A stretch of 64,000 nucleotides of DNA from contig CM055101.1 in the NCBI GenBank assembly GCA_029204225.1, forward strand, positions 7,154,373 to 7,218,372, written 5' to 3'. The stretch comes from Diphasiastrum complanatum (lineage: Eukaryota; Streptophyta; Lycopodiopsida; Lycopodiales; Lycopodiaceae). Every line of letters starts with the position of its first letter. Within the stretch, counting starts at the first letter, position 1. Shown here piece after piece: positions 10,540-21,649 of this stretch. Position numbers and translations under genes: made by a program. Under the pieces are notes generated by a model. The model was not told where the DNA came from and did not search any database. It was given only the letters and a program-made list of their open reading frames with translations.

Positions 10540-11274
10540 TGTGAAGAATTGAAAAATATTATCTATGTTAGCTATAGGGGTCTTATGTTTTTTACATCAA
10601 GCATCTAGGTGTAGGATGTTGATCGGAACAAATTTGGCATAGATGGCAGATTATGCATTTCCACTTGTAATGCCACTATTGAGCCAAAATAGAGTAAGAG
10701 GCTAAACTCATGCCAATTAGGTATAGACAAGTGTAATGTCTTTGTTTGATAAATTCTAAGAGGTCCAATAGGATTTAGAGGTGGAACCATGTGAGGTCCA
10801 ATAGAAATTTGAAGTGTGCTTCAATATAGTCCAATAGAATTAAGAGGTGCATGGATCAATGAACCAATAGGATTAAGAGGTGACAAAGTGTGGTTCAATC
10901 ATAGTTAAGCATAGTGGTAGCCCGTGGATCTACTAGTATCATTGTACTCCTCATTTAGGATCTAATTGATTCGGTGATTGTGTGGATTTTGAGTGTCATT
11001 GAATTTCTAGCTTTCTCTGTCTACCCGAGGGCTCATGATGGTTTTTCTCTCTCTACCCGAGGAGAGCAGCTTGTTTCTACTTAGAATATTTTTTGAATAC
11101 TTCTCACATGTGTGAGTGAGAGTTGGAAGTGATTGAATGCATGTAGTAGTGTGTTTTTGCCATAGGATCTAAGATTGATCTTGAATCTCAATCTAGTCTT
11201 GATCTTGGTGCATCTACACACCTTAGGAGATCACAAGTACATGTTGTGGACAATCCACACGTGTGAAATCAACA
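10540..11274 (+). repeat. Element 2 5' LTR
   Basis: Begins TGTGAAGAATTG and ends GTGAAATCAACA. The palindrome CACACGTGTG lies at 11256-11265, only nine bases from the LTR end. A second, mutated copy (CACATGTGTG) is at 11105-11114; the 3' LTR keeps the perfect form there (15209-15218). Confidence 0.93.
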
Positions 11275-11287
11275 TGGTATCAGAGCC
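11275..11287 (+). other. Primer binding site, element 2
   Basis: TGGTATCAGAGCC directly after the LTR; initiator-Met tRNA type. Confidence 0.93.
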
Positions 11288-12029
11288 TACCTAAGGTTAC
11301 CATGCATTTTGATCCATTTAAGTGAAAATTATTCATCAATCTTGAGCTAGAAATTGTCAAGGCCCATTTTCATAGCTATCTTGTTCAATTTTGGATCAAA
11401 AGAGATCAAAGGAACATTGATTGGGTCTAACCTGGTACTATACGGAATCAGGTGCTCAGACATGTGTGAGGAACATCCAATTTCAGTTTGAAAGTTCTCT
11501 CTCATGTTTGATCCATTTATCTTGCTTGATAGCTTGTTTTGAAGCTATTTTGTCTAGTTTTTGATGCAATCAGTTTCATTCCATTTGGTTGAGCCAATCA
11601 GAAGTTATAAGCTTTTGAAGAGGGTTAGGTAGGGCACCTAGACCTGGGTGGACACATTTGGTTTGGTCAAGAGATTGCTTGGTTGATCCAAAATCACAGT
11701 TGTATGCTTACCAATCTCATCTATATGTGATCTAGGCACTGTTTTGAGATCTTAGCCATTTTGTTTCATGCAATATCATTGTATTTGAGTCAAATTTGGT
11801 TTCTTAGTGTACTTCACACGTGCTAAGAGTGTTTGATCCTAACTTTGCCTATACTCCATCATTTGATGTGAAATAGATCTTGTTTTAGAGAGATTTGTGT
11901 AGCTAGTGAGAATCAATTCACAAATAGTTGCAAGATCTTTCATAGGAGGAGATAGTACTCTATTATTGTATCCTATTGAGAGTGTGTAGCAACATTTATT
12001 GTTCATCATTTGAGTTTTCTTCACTTCAA

Positions 12030-14629
12030 ATGTCTTCAATGGGTTCATCCTTGTTGGAACCAAGTGAAAGATTGTCCACTTCAAACTATTTAATTTGGAA
12101 AATGAGGAAAGAGTCCATCTTGATCCTTCAAGACATGATGGACATAGTTCTTGGCCTTGAAGGAGAACCACAAGTTCTTCAAGAGGTTTAAAAATACAAA
12201 AAGAGAGCTAGGATGGCTCTCCACTACATTAAGATGAATGTCTCTAATGAGATATTGAGGGAGATAGGTACTTGTACAACAACCAAAGAAGCTTGGGATT
12301 GTCTCAAGACTATCTATGAGGCTAAGAATACCTCTAGGCTTCTCACTCTTAGGAATCAAATCTTTCAAAGTAGCCAAAAGAGTGATGAGAGTGCATCTAG
12401 TTATGTTTTGAGAGTAAAAGATATTCATAGAGAACTTGCTTGTATTGGTGATTCCATCAATCAAAATGAGCTAGTTCAAGTCATTCTCAATGGCTTGAGA
12501 AGTGAATTTGATGCTATTAAGGAGGAGCTACCAAGTTTGGAGGCTCTCCAAAGTGTGCTAATTTCAAAAGAATCAAGACAAGAGTACAAGCTCTTGCGGG
12601 TGGACAAGCTCTCTCTCACTCATAATGATGGCAAAGCTCTCTTTGCCAAGGATAAGCACAAAGGGAGGAGCAAGAACCAACATCAACAATATGCTTTGTC
12701 CATATTCCCTTGGAAACAAGGAAGAAGGAAGATCCTAGTGCATGCAAAGGGATCATGGTTGGATACTCATCCACCAAGAAGGCCTATAGAGTCTTTATAC
12801 TCTCTACTTCTCAAGTTATTGAAAGTAGAGATGTTGTCTTTCATGAAGATCAACACTCATCTTTTGAAGAGGCCAAGATCAAGAAGTCTATGGATGCATC
12901 ACCAATTATTGATTTTGAAGACAATCATGATGTGATGGGGTCGAGATTTGAAGAAGACTCTCCTCGGATTTTCTCACCAAGAAGATCCATAGGAGATAGA
13001 TCCGAGCCTAAGAGGCTCTCATATGTTGACAAAAGGCAAACAAGTGGATCTTGGTTCCACTAATTATGTTTTTTATGTCTCTCATGAAGAGCCAAAGAAT
13101 GTACAAGAGGCATTCAATACCAAGGAGTGGTATGATGCCATGAAGTAAGAGTATGATGCATTGGTCACCAACAATACTTGGGAGCTTGTGGATCCTCCAT
13201 CCAACAAGCATGTGATTGGTTGCAAGTGGGTATTTTGGATCAAGTTCAATCATGATGGCACCATCAACAAGCATAAAGCAAGATTATGTGCCAAAGGATT
13301 TGCTCAAATCCATGGCCTTGATTATGAGGAGACCTTTGCACCCATTGCAAAGATGGTGACAATAAGAATTCTTATTTCTCTTGCTTGTTTCTTTAAGTGG
13401 AAGGTGTTCCAATTAGATGTATCCAATGCTTTTCTAAATGGTTATCTTGAGGAGGAGATCTATATGGAATAACCTCAAGGATTCATCAAGGATGAGTCCA
13501 AAGTGTGCTTGCTCTTCAAAATTCTTTATGGACTCAAGCAAGCACCAAGATCATGGTATTAAAGACTTAATTCTTTTCTTATCTCACTAGGATTTACTCT
13601 TAGTGACTATGATCCTTCCATGTATCTAAAGTTTGTTGATAGCAATATTGTCATTCTTCTAATTTATGTTGATAACATTATTCTTTGTAGAAGCTGTATC
13701 AAGCTAGTTGATGAAACTAAGCTAGCACTTGGATGTGAGTTTAAAATGCAAGATCTAGGAGAGATACATTACATCCTAGGCCTAGAAATTGATTTTTATG
13801 AAAATCATGTCTTTATATGCCAATCTAGATATGCTCACTCTATGTTGAAAAAATTCCATATGGAAAATTCTAAGAGCATAGATACTCCAATGGAGCAAAT
13901 TGTAAAAGATCCTAATAAAGGTGATGAAAGATTCTTTGAGGACATCACACTTTTTAGGAGTCTTGTAGGCTCCTTGATTTGGCTTACAATTACTAGGCCC
14001 GATCTAAGTTTTTGTGTGCACAAATTGAGCCAATTTATGCAAGATCCTAAGATCCATCATTGGAAGATGGCCAAGAGGATTCTAAGATATGTATCTTCAT
14101 CTTGTGATTATGGTCTACTTTATAAAAGTGAAGATCTATCCATTGTTGGCTACTCAGATTCGGACTTTACAAGTGACAAGATGGATCGAAGTCTATTAGT
14201 GCATACACTATCTTTCTTGGAGGCAATCTAATATCTTGGCTTTCCAAAACACAAGATACTATATCTCTCTCTTCATGTGAGGCCGAGTACAAAGCACTCA
14301 CTAAAACTACCAAAGAGGTGTTTTGGATCAAGAGGTTATTAATGGAGCTAAAGTGCATCAAGGAAGATGATCTACCAATGATCAAGTGTGATAACATCTT
14401 GGCCCAAGCTCTTGCCAATAATCCCATATTTCATGCAAGAAGCAAGCACATAGAAGTGGCACACCATTTTGTGAGAGAAAAGCTTATTGGAGGAGAAATC
14501 TATTTGGAGCATGTCAACTCATCCTCTTGTATTGCCGATCTACTCACCAAGCCTTTGAGCAAAAGTGCTTTCATCAAGCATAGATCTAATCTTGGAGTTA
14601 TATCAAGATCGATGCTTAAATCTTTATAG
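12030..14629 (+). pseudogene. Element 2 gag-pol remnant
   Basis: The likely start is the ATG at 12030 (MSSMGSSLL, as in element 3). Gag runs with an in-frame stop at about 12189 to about 12690, where KNQHQQY is joined out of frame to the integrase C-terminal phrase FVHIPLET. Zinc knuckle, protease, integrase zinc site and integrase core are all gone. RT follows with stops near 13146, 13470 and 13560. Its motif reads YVDN instead of YVDD, so the second catalytic Asp is lost. A frameshift near 14215 precedes the RNase H part (SCEAEYKAL), which ends at 14629. Confidence 0.93.
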
Positions 14630-14644
14630 ATAATTTTTTAGGAG

Positions 14645-15378
14645 TGTGAAGAATTGAAAAAGATTATCTATGTTAGATATAGGGGTCTTATGTTTTTTAC
14701 ATCAAGCATCTAGGTGTAGGATGTTGATAGGAACAAATTTGGCATAGATGGCAAATTATGCATTTCCACTTGTAATGCCACTATTGAGCCAAAATAGAGT
14801 AAGAGGCTAAACTCGTGCCAATTAGAGTATAGACAACTGTAATGCCTTTGTTTGATGAATTCTAAGAGGTCCAATATGATTTAGAGGTGGAACCATGTGA
14901 GGTCCAATAGGAATTTGAGGTGTGCTTGAATATAGTCCAATAGAATCAAGAGGTGCATGGATCAATGGTTCAATAGGATTAAGAGGTGACAAAGTGTGGT
15001 CCAATCATAGTTAAGCATAGTGGTAGCTCGTGGATCTACTAGTATAATTGTACTCCTCATTTTGGATCTAATTGATTTGGTGATTGTGGATTTTGAGTGT
15101 CATTGAATTTCTAGCTTTCTCTCTCTACCCGAGAGCTCATGATGGTTTTTCTCTCTCTACCTGAGGAGAGCAGCTTGTTTTTACTTAGAATATTTTTTGA
15201 ATACTTCCCACACGTGTGAGTGAGAGTTGGAAGTGATTGAATGCATGTAGTAGTGTGTTTTTGCCATAGGATCTAAGATTGATCTTGAATCTCAATCTAG
15301 TCTTGATCTTGGTGCATCTACACACCTTAGGAGATCACAAGTACATGTTGTGGACAATCCACACGTGTGAAATCAACA
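14645..15378 (+). repeat. Element 2 3' LTR
   Basis: 734 bp, homologous to 10540-11274 with about 30 differences including two small indels. The purine tract before it (TTTTTTAGGAG) is poorer than in element 1. GAAGT follows. Confidence 0.93.
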
Positions 15379-15383
15379 GAAGT

Positions 15384-15830
15384 GGCCTTACAACTGGCGC
15401 TTTTACCGAACACTGAAACCCAGAAGGTAATCAAAGTCAGTTTGAGAAAAATCTCACTTTATTAATAAATCTGAAAAGGTTACATTTCAAGTGTGTGACC
15501 GACCTTAGTCTCCGGGGCGCTGGCATGGGATTGTGGGTCCTAAAGTGCGCCGACTCCAGGGTCGCCTTTACAACCGTAGTCGAGGCCATTGCGGTTAGCC
15601 TTTGGTCGTCTCTCGTGAACCATAGGATTTGACTTGCGGTACTCTATGAACGTCTTCGTTTGTTTGCTCGAAATTGCGATTTGTGGTTTATTGCAGTTTG
15701 CGGTCTGTGGGACTCAGTCATCGTCATCCCTCGTATATGTCACGATGCGGTTGTGATAGTGGTGGATTGCGGCTTGTGGTCCGTAAACTAACGATGCTTT
15801 GTGGGCGGAAACCTTAAGTTTCTTCATTAC
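15384..15830. other. Noncoding stretch, possibly a family E-type LTR fragment
   Basis: No coding frame. Phrases such as GTTTGCGGTC, GCGGCTTGTGGTCCG and repeated CG-rich text resemble the family E LTR read in reverse (compare 41590-41640), but the match is too weak to fix limits. Confidence 0.25.
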
Positions 15831-15865
15831 ATTCTTATTTACATATAATGTTTCCAGTGGACTGT

Positions 15866-16402
15866 GATGATGAGACATTCTCATTCCACTTCCTATTTTA
15901 TTGTGGACATTTGTATTCCAATTTATGGAGTCCTCTTGTTATTTCGCTTAAAACATCAATAATGTAAAAGTTTGAAAAAGTAGACACAAATGTATAAAAT
16001 TCACAAAGTTTTTGTAAACTAGGAATAGTGGGTGATGATGAGACATTCTAGTTCCATTTCCTATTTAATTGGAGACATTTGTATTCCAATTTCCGGAGTC
16101 CTCTTGTTACTACTTTTAAAACATCAATAATGTAAAAGTTTCAAAATGTAAACTTGGAATAGTGGGATTTTTGGCACCTTGCTATGTGCTAGTTAGAAAT
16201 AATTGTTTTTACCTATGTCAATAAAAATCTAATGATCTACACAAATTACAATTTGTAACACTTTAGAGTAGATAAAAGCAAACTCAAACCCTACTATGTG
16301 CTAGTGAGAAATAATTGTTTTTACCTATGTCAATAAAAATCTAATGATCTACACAAATTGCAATTTTTAACACTTTAGAGTAGATAAAAGCAAACTAAAA
16401 AA
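15866..16402. repeat. Two successive tandem duplications
   Basis: A unit of about 120 bp starting GATGATGAGACATTCT occurs at 15866 and again at 16033. Directly after it, a unit of about 110 bp starting CTATGTGCTAGT.AGAAATA occurs at 16181 and 16293, with only a few differences between copies. Two adjacent independent duplications suggest repeated slippage or unequal exchange. No coding frame. Confidence 0.75.
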
Positions 16403-16915
16403 TAATTCCTCAATAAAAATGTGAACAAAGTAAGCTAGAAAGACTGATATAAAGTTAGAAGCTAAACAACACGAGAATGAAATGAAAAATACAACTTTTC
16501 TTGAAAGAACTTCAAATATACTAAATGAACTAGAAATAATATGACAATGCTAAAGACAATGTACCTAGCTATAGTGTAAGCAAAACTAAGACTAAAATGG
16601 TTTTGGGTGGGTGTCATTGTTAACTAATACCAGCCTAGTCTCATTATTGACAAATTCTCTAATTTACAAAAAAAAAGTCAACTCCAAAGTATTACCAACG
16701 GATATTGACACAAACATAATTTTTAAGTTGCACATTGATATCAACCAATCATCAACTAGAGTTTGAAAAATTGCAATCTTATCATGCAAACAATGGTGCA
16801 AAAATGAGATAACTAGAGAGCTATTACACCAATTACAACCCTTCGATTGATTACACATAGAAATGTAGCAAATAGAGTAGAATTGTGATGCAAAATCCTC
16901 TTCATTTCAAGAGAA
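16403..16915. other. AT-rich intergenic stretch
   Basis: No recognisable gene, repeat end or RNA. It lies 3' of the WAK-like exons on their strand, so it could be intron or downstream sequence. Confidence 0.4.
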
Positions 16916-16920
16916 CCTAG

Positions 16921-17366
16921 GTCGGAGGTAATACTCTACTCATACATGTGGCTTTTCCCCACATTTTTGGAGGATGCCACCAAAGGCAACCACCCCTTGG
17001 GAGCCTCCTTCCTCGTGTGGCGAGAGAGAGAGAGAGAGCGCGCGCGAGAGCGAGCATAGAGGAGGTAAGAAGAAATATTTTGAGAATATTTCCTCTTAAC
17101 TTTGGAGATTGGCTATTAAACTCCAAAGGCCTTGGAAGGTTAAAAAAGTCAACCTTATGAGGCAGCCCAACTTGAAGCCTCTCCAATTGGCAAAAACATG
17201 CCCAATCATATAATGACACATTTCGGAGGGAGGTATCACTCTACCTCAAACATGTGGCTTGTCCGCACATATTTGGAGGCTGCCACCAAAGGTAACCATC
17301 CTTGACAGCCTCCCTCATGTGGCCCAAGGAAGGAAGGAGAGAGAGAGAGAGAGAGAGAGAGAGATA
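16921..17366. repeat. Local duplication with (GA)n tracts
   Basis: About 130 bp at 16921-17050 is repeated at 17223-17366. Both have CGGAGG, an ATGTGGCTT.TCC.CACAT phrase, GCCACCAAAGG, GCCTCC and CTC.TGTGGC, and both end in a (GA)n microsatellite (17021-17040 and 17337-17363). The purine tract probably grew independently in each copy. Confidence 0.75.
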
Positions 17367-17501
17367 TTTTGATTGATTGATTGATTAAAGATATTGCATT
17401 AATATTAGATTGCACACCTGATTCAACAAGCATGTCGGACAAAGTACAATTCTCGTAGAAAGACAGGAACCTGATATGAGGACTGCTGTGGATATTTGAT
17501 G

Positions 17502-17641
17502 GGTACAACCAGTGCCATTGCTATATCCGTCCTGCCCGTGCCGACCGTTATGACATAAACACTTGTATGTGCCTTGAAGATTAATACAATCCGCATGTTC
17601 TGAACACTGATTCAGACTGGCATCTAGACATTCATTCACGT
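17502..17641 (-). CDS. WAK-like gene, exon 2: calcium-binding EGF domain
   Basis: Follows an acceptor CTGCAG read on the minus strand. Joined to exon 1 it gives GCK-DVNECLD, the classic start of the EGF_CA exon in wall-associated kinases. Six cysteines with the usual spacing run to GTGC. The donor is uncertain: the frame stays open to 17385, and GT candidates lie near 17470 and 17420. I end the call at the last EGF cysteine. No transmembrane or kinase exon was found further downstream on this strand inside the window. It may lie beyond a long intron or be missing. Confidence 0.75.
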
Positions 17642-17996
17642 CTGCAGGTCCCAAACAAGAACAAATTGTGGTGGGATCAGAAAGAATTTATCAAATGGTG
17701 TGAGTTTTCTTAACATAGAGGCAATGAATTACCTTGACGAATGCATGCTGTAATCTGAAAAGGTTTATGAAGCAGCCTAAAATCTCTAAAACTTCCAAAT
17801 TTGCTTAATCTTAACAAAATATGCTAGATCGAAAGTCCACATTCAAGTTCTTGTGGGCCACTATAGACTTAGAAACGAGAAATCTTGAATTTAATCAAAA
17901 GGAACATAAATTACATGCCAAGGAGAAAAATTGCACCATTCTCAGATGGAAACCTTTTGCTATTTTAACACTACCGTCATGTTTTTACCTTCTTAC

Positions 17997-19200
17997 CTTT
18001 ACAGCCGATCCCATTCTCATATCCGTCCCCTTGATAGCCGGGACTGCACTCACAAATATACCCAGGTAACTCTGTAACATCGCTACAAATGACTCTACTT
18101 TTGTTGTCAAAGCACGCATAGTCTGGCTGGGAGCTGGCAGCACTACAGTTGTCGTAATCCTGTATTGCCCAGAGAAGTTGTACTCCGTACTGCCCAACTC
18201 CAAGTAGAGTCTTATCCCAGGTGGAGTAGGAGGCTGGGAATACAATGCTACAGAACGGACAATAATCTCTCTGTTCTGGATAATAATAAGGTGTTTCGCT
18301 CATCATGTAGATTTCCCAAGATGCGTTTACGGAAAGTGTGCAACAAGCATATTCATTGCAATAAGAAGTTACATTCTGCGATGTACAAGGTATCTGTCCA
18401 CATATTCCACCACTCACAATTCCACCACTCAAATCATAATCATATATTGATGTCAATGGATTCGGTGAATACCTCCCTGTGGAATGGCAACCTGTCACAA
18501 AAAATACATTGGCGGCACTTATCATGTAAGGATGCTTAGGATCAAGCAATAAACTTGCTTTCCCAAGGTCCGTACACTTCAAACCTTGAGCTGGGGTTGT
18601 TGGCATGGCTTTGATTTGTGTTGTATTGATGATCAGATATTTGGAAGTGATGTTAGTAACCTGAAAGGGGCCTGACATGGTTGAAAGAAATGGCCATGGG
18701 CCGGATGGATATTCCAGGCCGTTTTCTTGTGCTAGCGAGTTGTTTGAGTCGGTACAATTCAGTTCATATTTATAACTGCGCGCACATTCACGAGAAAGGC
18801 CGAAGGGGTAGGGAATTCGCACTGTCCCACAGGACACATTATCACATTTAGGGGAACGAATAGATGTTGGTGCTGGCGCTGGAGGCAATTCTGCTCTGAG
18901 AGCAGGGTCTCGATTCTCTGAGAGCAGATTTGCAGGTCTGAATGATGTAATGAGTGTGGATTGTCCTTTGGAATTTACCACTGAGGAGGATCTATGAACA
19001 GCACTAATTAATCGATCATTGGCTGGATGGAATCGCATGTTTTTCTGCTTAAGATAAGAGTAATAAATATTTCCATGGACACTAAACTGGTTCCGAGCAA
19101 CAGATACTACAGTAAGTATTACACAAATAGTACATACTAAAGCTACAATCATTACTTTCCTTGACGTATATGCTACTCTGATTTGTCTGTCCATGTCCAT
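17997..19200 (-). CDS. WAK-like gene, exon 1: GUB_WAK and EGF extracellular region
   Basis: 401 codons from ATG at 19200 to a GTAAG donor (17996-17992); the intron to 17642 is 355 bp. Residues 16-35 are a hydrophobic segment after a basic N-terminus, more like a signal anchor than a cleaved signal peptide. A spacer of about 80 residues with a PPAPAP stretch comes next. From C119 there is a galacturonan-binding GUB_WAK domain (CGTVRIPYPFG and many paired cysteines and N-glycosylation sites), then an EGF-like segment ending GYENGIGC. By family knowledge such proteins bind cell-wall pectin and signal through a cytoplasmic kinase. The kinase is not seen here, so this may be a truncated receptor-like protein, a gene with a distant exon, or a pseudogene. 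It is the only host-like gene in the window, and its frame is intact. Confidence 0.85.
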
Positions 19201-20136
19201 ACTTGCTTTCGTATGAATCTCGTGTATAGTTGTGTGAGTGCTAATTCACATGAGTTGTGTACGCTCACCCTGCATCCCTGCAACAAAAACAAGTAATGCT
19301 TTTAGGCTGATTTACGTAGTACCTATAGATTGCTAAAATCCTTTAAAGTCCATTGAGAATAGATTACAAAATTATGAATTAGCAACCACCAAAATAACTT
19401 TTTAAGTATAGGGAAGGCCCCCCTTCCCCGATTTAAGGCCCTTGGGCTCGAGGGCGGCAGCCCGAGGGCCCAAGGCCTTAGATTGGGGAAAGCCCGAAGA
19501 TGGGGTCCTTCCCCGTCGTAAAGCACTATCAAAAAATTTTACTTTCAAAATTTTACTCTTCCTTGTTTTTTCACTACTCTTCTTTGCTGGTTTTCATTTC
19601 TTTTCCGTGCTAGTTTTTCGCACTAGTTGTCTCAATATCTTCTGTAAAATGTAGCAAAATTACTAGTTTTCTCAATATCATTTGCAAGACGCAGCAATAG
19701 ACAATCGTGAGAAGTTGCTTGCGTGAACTAAATTAAGCACTGTAATGAAGAGATGGCTGTCAGTCCAAATCTGTTAGCAGGCAATGTTCTGAAGATTAGC
19801 ACAATTGAAGGTGAAGAATCCAGCCATGAAGATCTCTGACTTTGATTCAGCGTGAAGCTATGAACGTGACAGTCGTTTGTGTAACCCTTGTGAATGAAAC
19901 TCGAAGCCACGAAATTCAAGAAAAAGATAGGTGGCTATCAGAACATTATCATGTCAGCCAGCCAGAGTACAAGAGTTTTCATAGGTGGTAAAAAAAATTT
20001 CAATTCACCTCTGTGGTAAAACAATTTCGAGGAGAGACCTTACACAAATGTACGGTTCCTCTGATACTGGTGTGCCAAGTGTTGTGTGTACAGTTGTCAT
20101 ATTATGCCAAATAAGGGATCTTCAAAATGCACACTA
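19201..20136. other. Upstream region of WAK-like gene with GC-rich inverted-repeat element
   Basis: Contains the presumed promoter of the WAK-like gene, but no confident TATA box was picked. At about 19395-19535 a GC-rich block holds GAAGGCC, GGGGAAGG and GGGCCC-type palindromic text and ends CGTAAAGCACTATCAAAAAA. That end matches the inverted end of the element at 20137-20242, so it looks like a second, degraded member of the same MITE-like family. Confidence 0.45.
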
Positions 20137-20242
20137 GTTTTTTTTATAGTGCTTTACGTATAGGAGAAGGCCCCTGGTGGCAGCCCCAAGGCACCTCACA
20201 AGGGGAAGGCCTTCCCCATAATAAAGCGCTATTAAAAACTTG
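20137..20242. mobile_element. Short MITE-like element with terminal inverted repeats
   Basis: About 105 bp bounded by TTTTTTATAGTGCTTTACG and an inverse end ATAAAGCGCTATTAAAAA (about 14 of 18 bases pair). The interior is GC-rich with GAAGGCC repeats. A related end is at 19516-19534. Too short to code; presumably moved by an unseen transposase. Confidence 0.55.
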
Positions 20243-20439
20243 TCAAAAAATGAATCCTTTTAATTTTGTTAATAAAGTTTTATTAATTCACATTTTTTTA
20301 TTTATAGTAAACACACCTTACAAACATGTGAGGTACAATAGGTTTTGAAAACAGCATTTTTAGGAACTCTTAAGTGGCACAATTATGTTTGTTTGAAGTT
20401 TGAGCATAAAAACATCTTACAATAAACAATGAAGGGGTG

Positions 20440-20514
20440 GCGCGCTCCTCGGCCACTCGCAAAGGCTCTGCGCCCGAGGGCGCAGCGCCTTCCACGGGCA
20501 GAAGGGCCGAGGAG
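20440..20514. repeat. Nested GC-rich palindrome
   Basis: An outer arm GCTCCTCGGCC pairs with GGCCGAGGAGC about 55 bp away. Inside, CTGCGCCC-GAG-GGGCGCAG makes a perfect 8-bp stem with a 3-base loop. The block is strongly GC-rich in an AT-rich setting. No gene function visible. Confidence 0.7.
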
Positions 20515-20540
20515 CCGGCCCTTCCACGAGGTGAATTCAC

Positions 20541-20652
20541 TTTTTACCTTTTTTTTTTTACATGCACCTTTCGGGCAGAAGGTGCGTGTAAAAAAAGATA
20601 AATTTTTTTACGAGTACCTTCCGAATGCCAAAAGGTGCCTATAAAAAAAAAT
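20541..20652. repeat. Two tandem T/A-capped hairpins
   Basis: TTTTTTTACATGCACCTT is followed after 8 bases by AAGGTGCGTGTAAAAAAA (near-perfect 18-bp stem). Then TTTTTTTACGAGTACCTT is followed after about 11 bases by AAGGTGCCTATAAAAAAA. They are two copies of one short foldback element, side by side. Confidence 0.7.
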
Positions 20653-21013
20653 TGCCATAAAAAAACTCGCCTCACAAATTACGTTCTGTGAGGCTGATCC
20701 ATGATTTTATGTCTATGTTTAGACAAGCATAATTGTCACTACAATTGACCCACTTGCTTAATTATATTACAATGGTCATCTATATACAATTTACATTTGT
20801 GCAGATGAGTGTACAAAGAAGATGGTGTGGAGCCCTTGTGCCATCTGGAGGAGATCGTAGCCGTTGATGTCATTGGCCAACTCGTTGCACCAGTACAAAT
20901 AGTGGGCGTGAGAAGGCTTCAACTATTCGAAGTCGACGAGCAAGTCACTGCCATGGCCAATTAAGTTTGGATAGTCAGTAAGTCGGACTTCCATGATATG
21001 TTGGATGAGTCGG
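20653..21013. other. Unassigned stretch
   Basis: No coding frame, repeat end or RNA gene recognised. Confidence 0.3.
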
Positions 21014-21140
21014 TGTAGGGTCGAAGATCTTGCGTAGTATAGCCCTCCCACCTGTCAACAAGGTTTAGAACACTGGATAGGTGTCTAACTATGGATAGAT
21101 GCTACTTTTAGTTAGTTCTCCACTTTCTCCTTTAACTCTA
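21014..21140 (-). repeat. Gypsy family G LTR, terminal fragment
   Basis: Starts TGTAGGGTCGAAGATCTTGC, the reversed 3' end of the family G LTR, and follows it for about 127 bp (GCCCTCCCACCTGTCAACAA, GATAGATGCTACTTTTAG) before a family D LTR begins. It could be the interrupted 3' LTR of the minus-strand element whose 5' LTR is 23083-23905; its flanks do not show a matching target duplication. Confidence 0.75.
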
Positions 21141-21637
21141 TGTAGTGGGTTTCTTTCCTTGCCTAACCTGAATCCAAGATCTAGTCAATTTAGCATCATA
21201 GAGACGGAGTTAGTTGTCACGCGTAGGTTCGTTCCCATGAGAGCGATAGTTTAGTTCAGATTTCAGCATGAATGGAAGATCCAGATCTAACTCTACATCC
21301 ATTAACCCTACTCATTAACACTAAGATCCACAAAAAAGATAGCTTACTCTTTCTCTCTCTCTCTTTCTCTCTCATAAAAAGTATAGTAATACTCAATCCC
21401 AATAACATTCAGATCCAACAATTAGCAAAATTCAAAGAAAGCATGAGAGATGGAGAAGGGAAGGAGAAGAGCAAGGACATTCATCAATCCATTTATGAAG
21501 AGAACCAATCTTCTTTATTGAAATGAGAAAATGAACATGTGTAGGAACTCGAGTTGGTCCGTTGTTATAGTAGAGAGGAGGACCCTGGCCTCTGAATCCT
21601 ATTGGTCCAGTCTTGTCTCTCTTTTATTCAAATTTAA
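21141..21637 (-). repeat. Gypsy family D LTR, truncated copy
   Basis: TGTAGTGGGTTTCTTTCC and the following 500 bp match 52154-52660 (for example GTTAGTTGTCACGCGTAG, CATGAGAGCGATAG, GATCCAACAATTAGCAAAA). The outer ~180 bp of the LTR is missing. Sequence resuming at about 21650 is the family G leader. Confidence 0.8.
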
Positions 21638-21649
21638 AAAAGTGTGGGA

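Larger units (their letters stand above)
10540..15378 (+). mobile_element. Element 2: decayed, internally deleted Copia (family A)
   Basis: A 4839-bp element flanked by the target duplication GAAGT (10535-10539 and 15379-15383). Its 735- and 734-bp LTRs differ at about 30 positions (roughly 4%), so it is much older than element 1. The internal part is short because everything between the end of gag and the integrase C-terminus has been deleted. Several stops and frameshifts follow. It cannot move by itself but keeps LTRs, primer site and gag. Confidence 0.95.

Noticed and set aside
16917-17219. Open frames on both strands over the GA-rich block
   Set aside because: They are low-complexity (Arg-Glu/Leu-Ser) readings of a (GA)n microsatellite and its duplicate.
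17385-17500. Frame continuing past the EGF domain of the WAK-like gene
   Set aside because: It lacks a transmembrane pattern or domain text and most likely reads into an intron.
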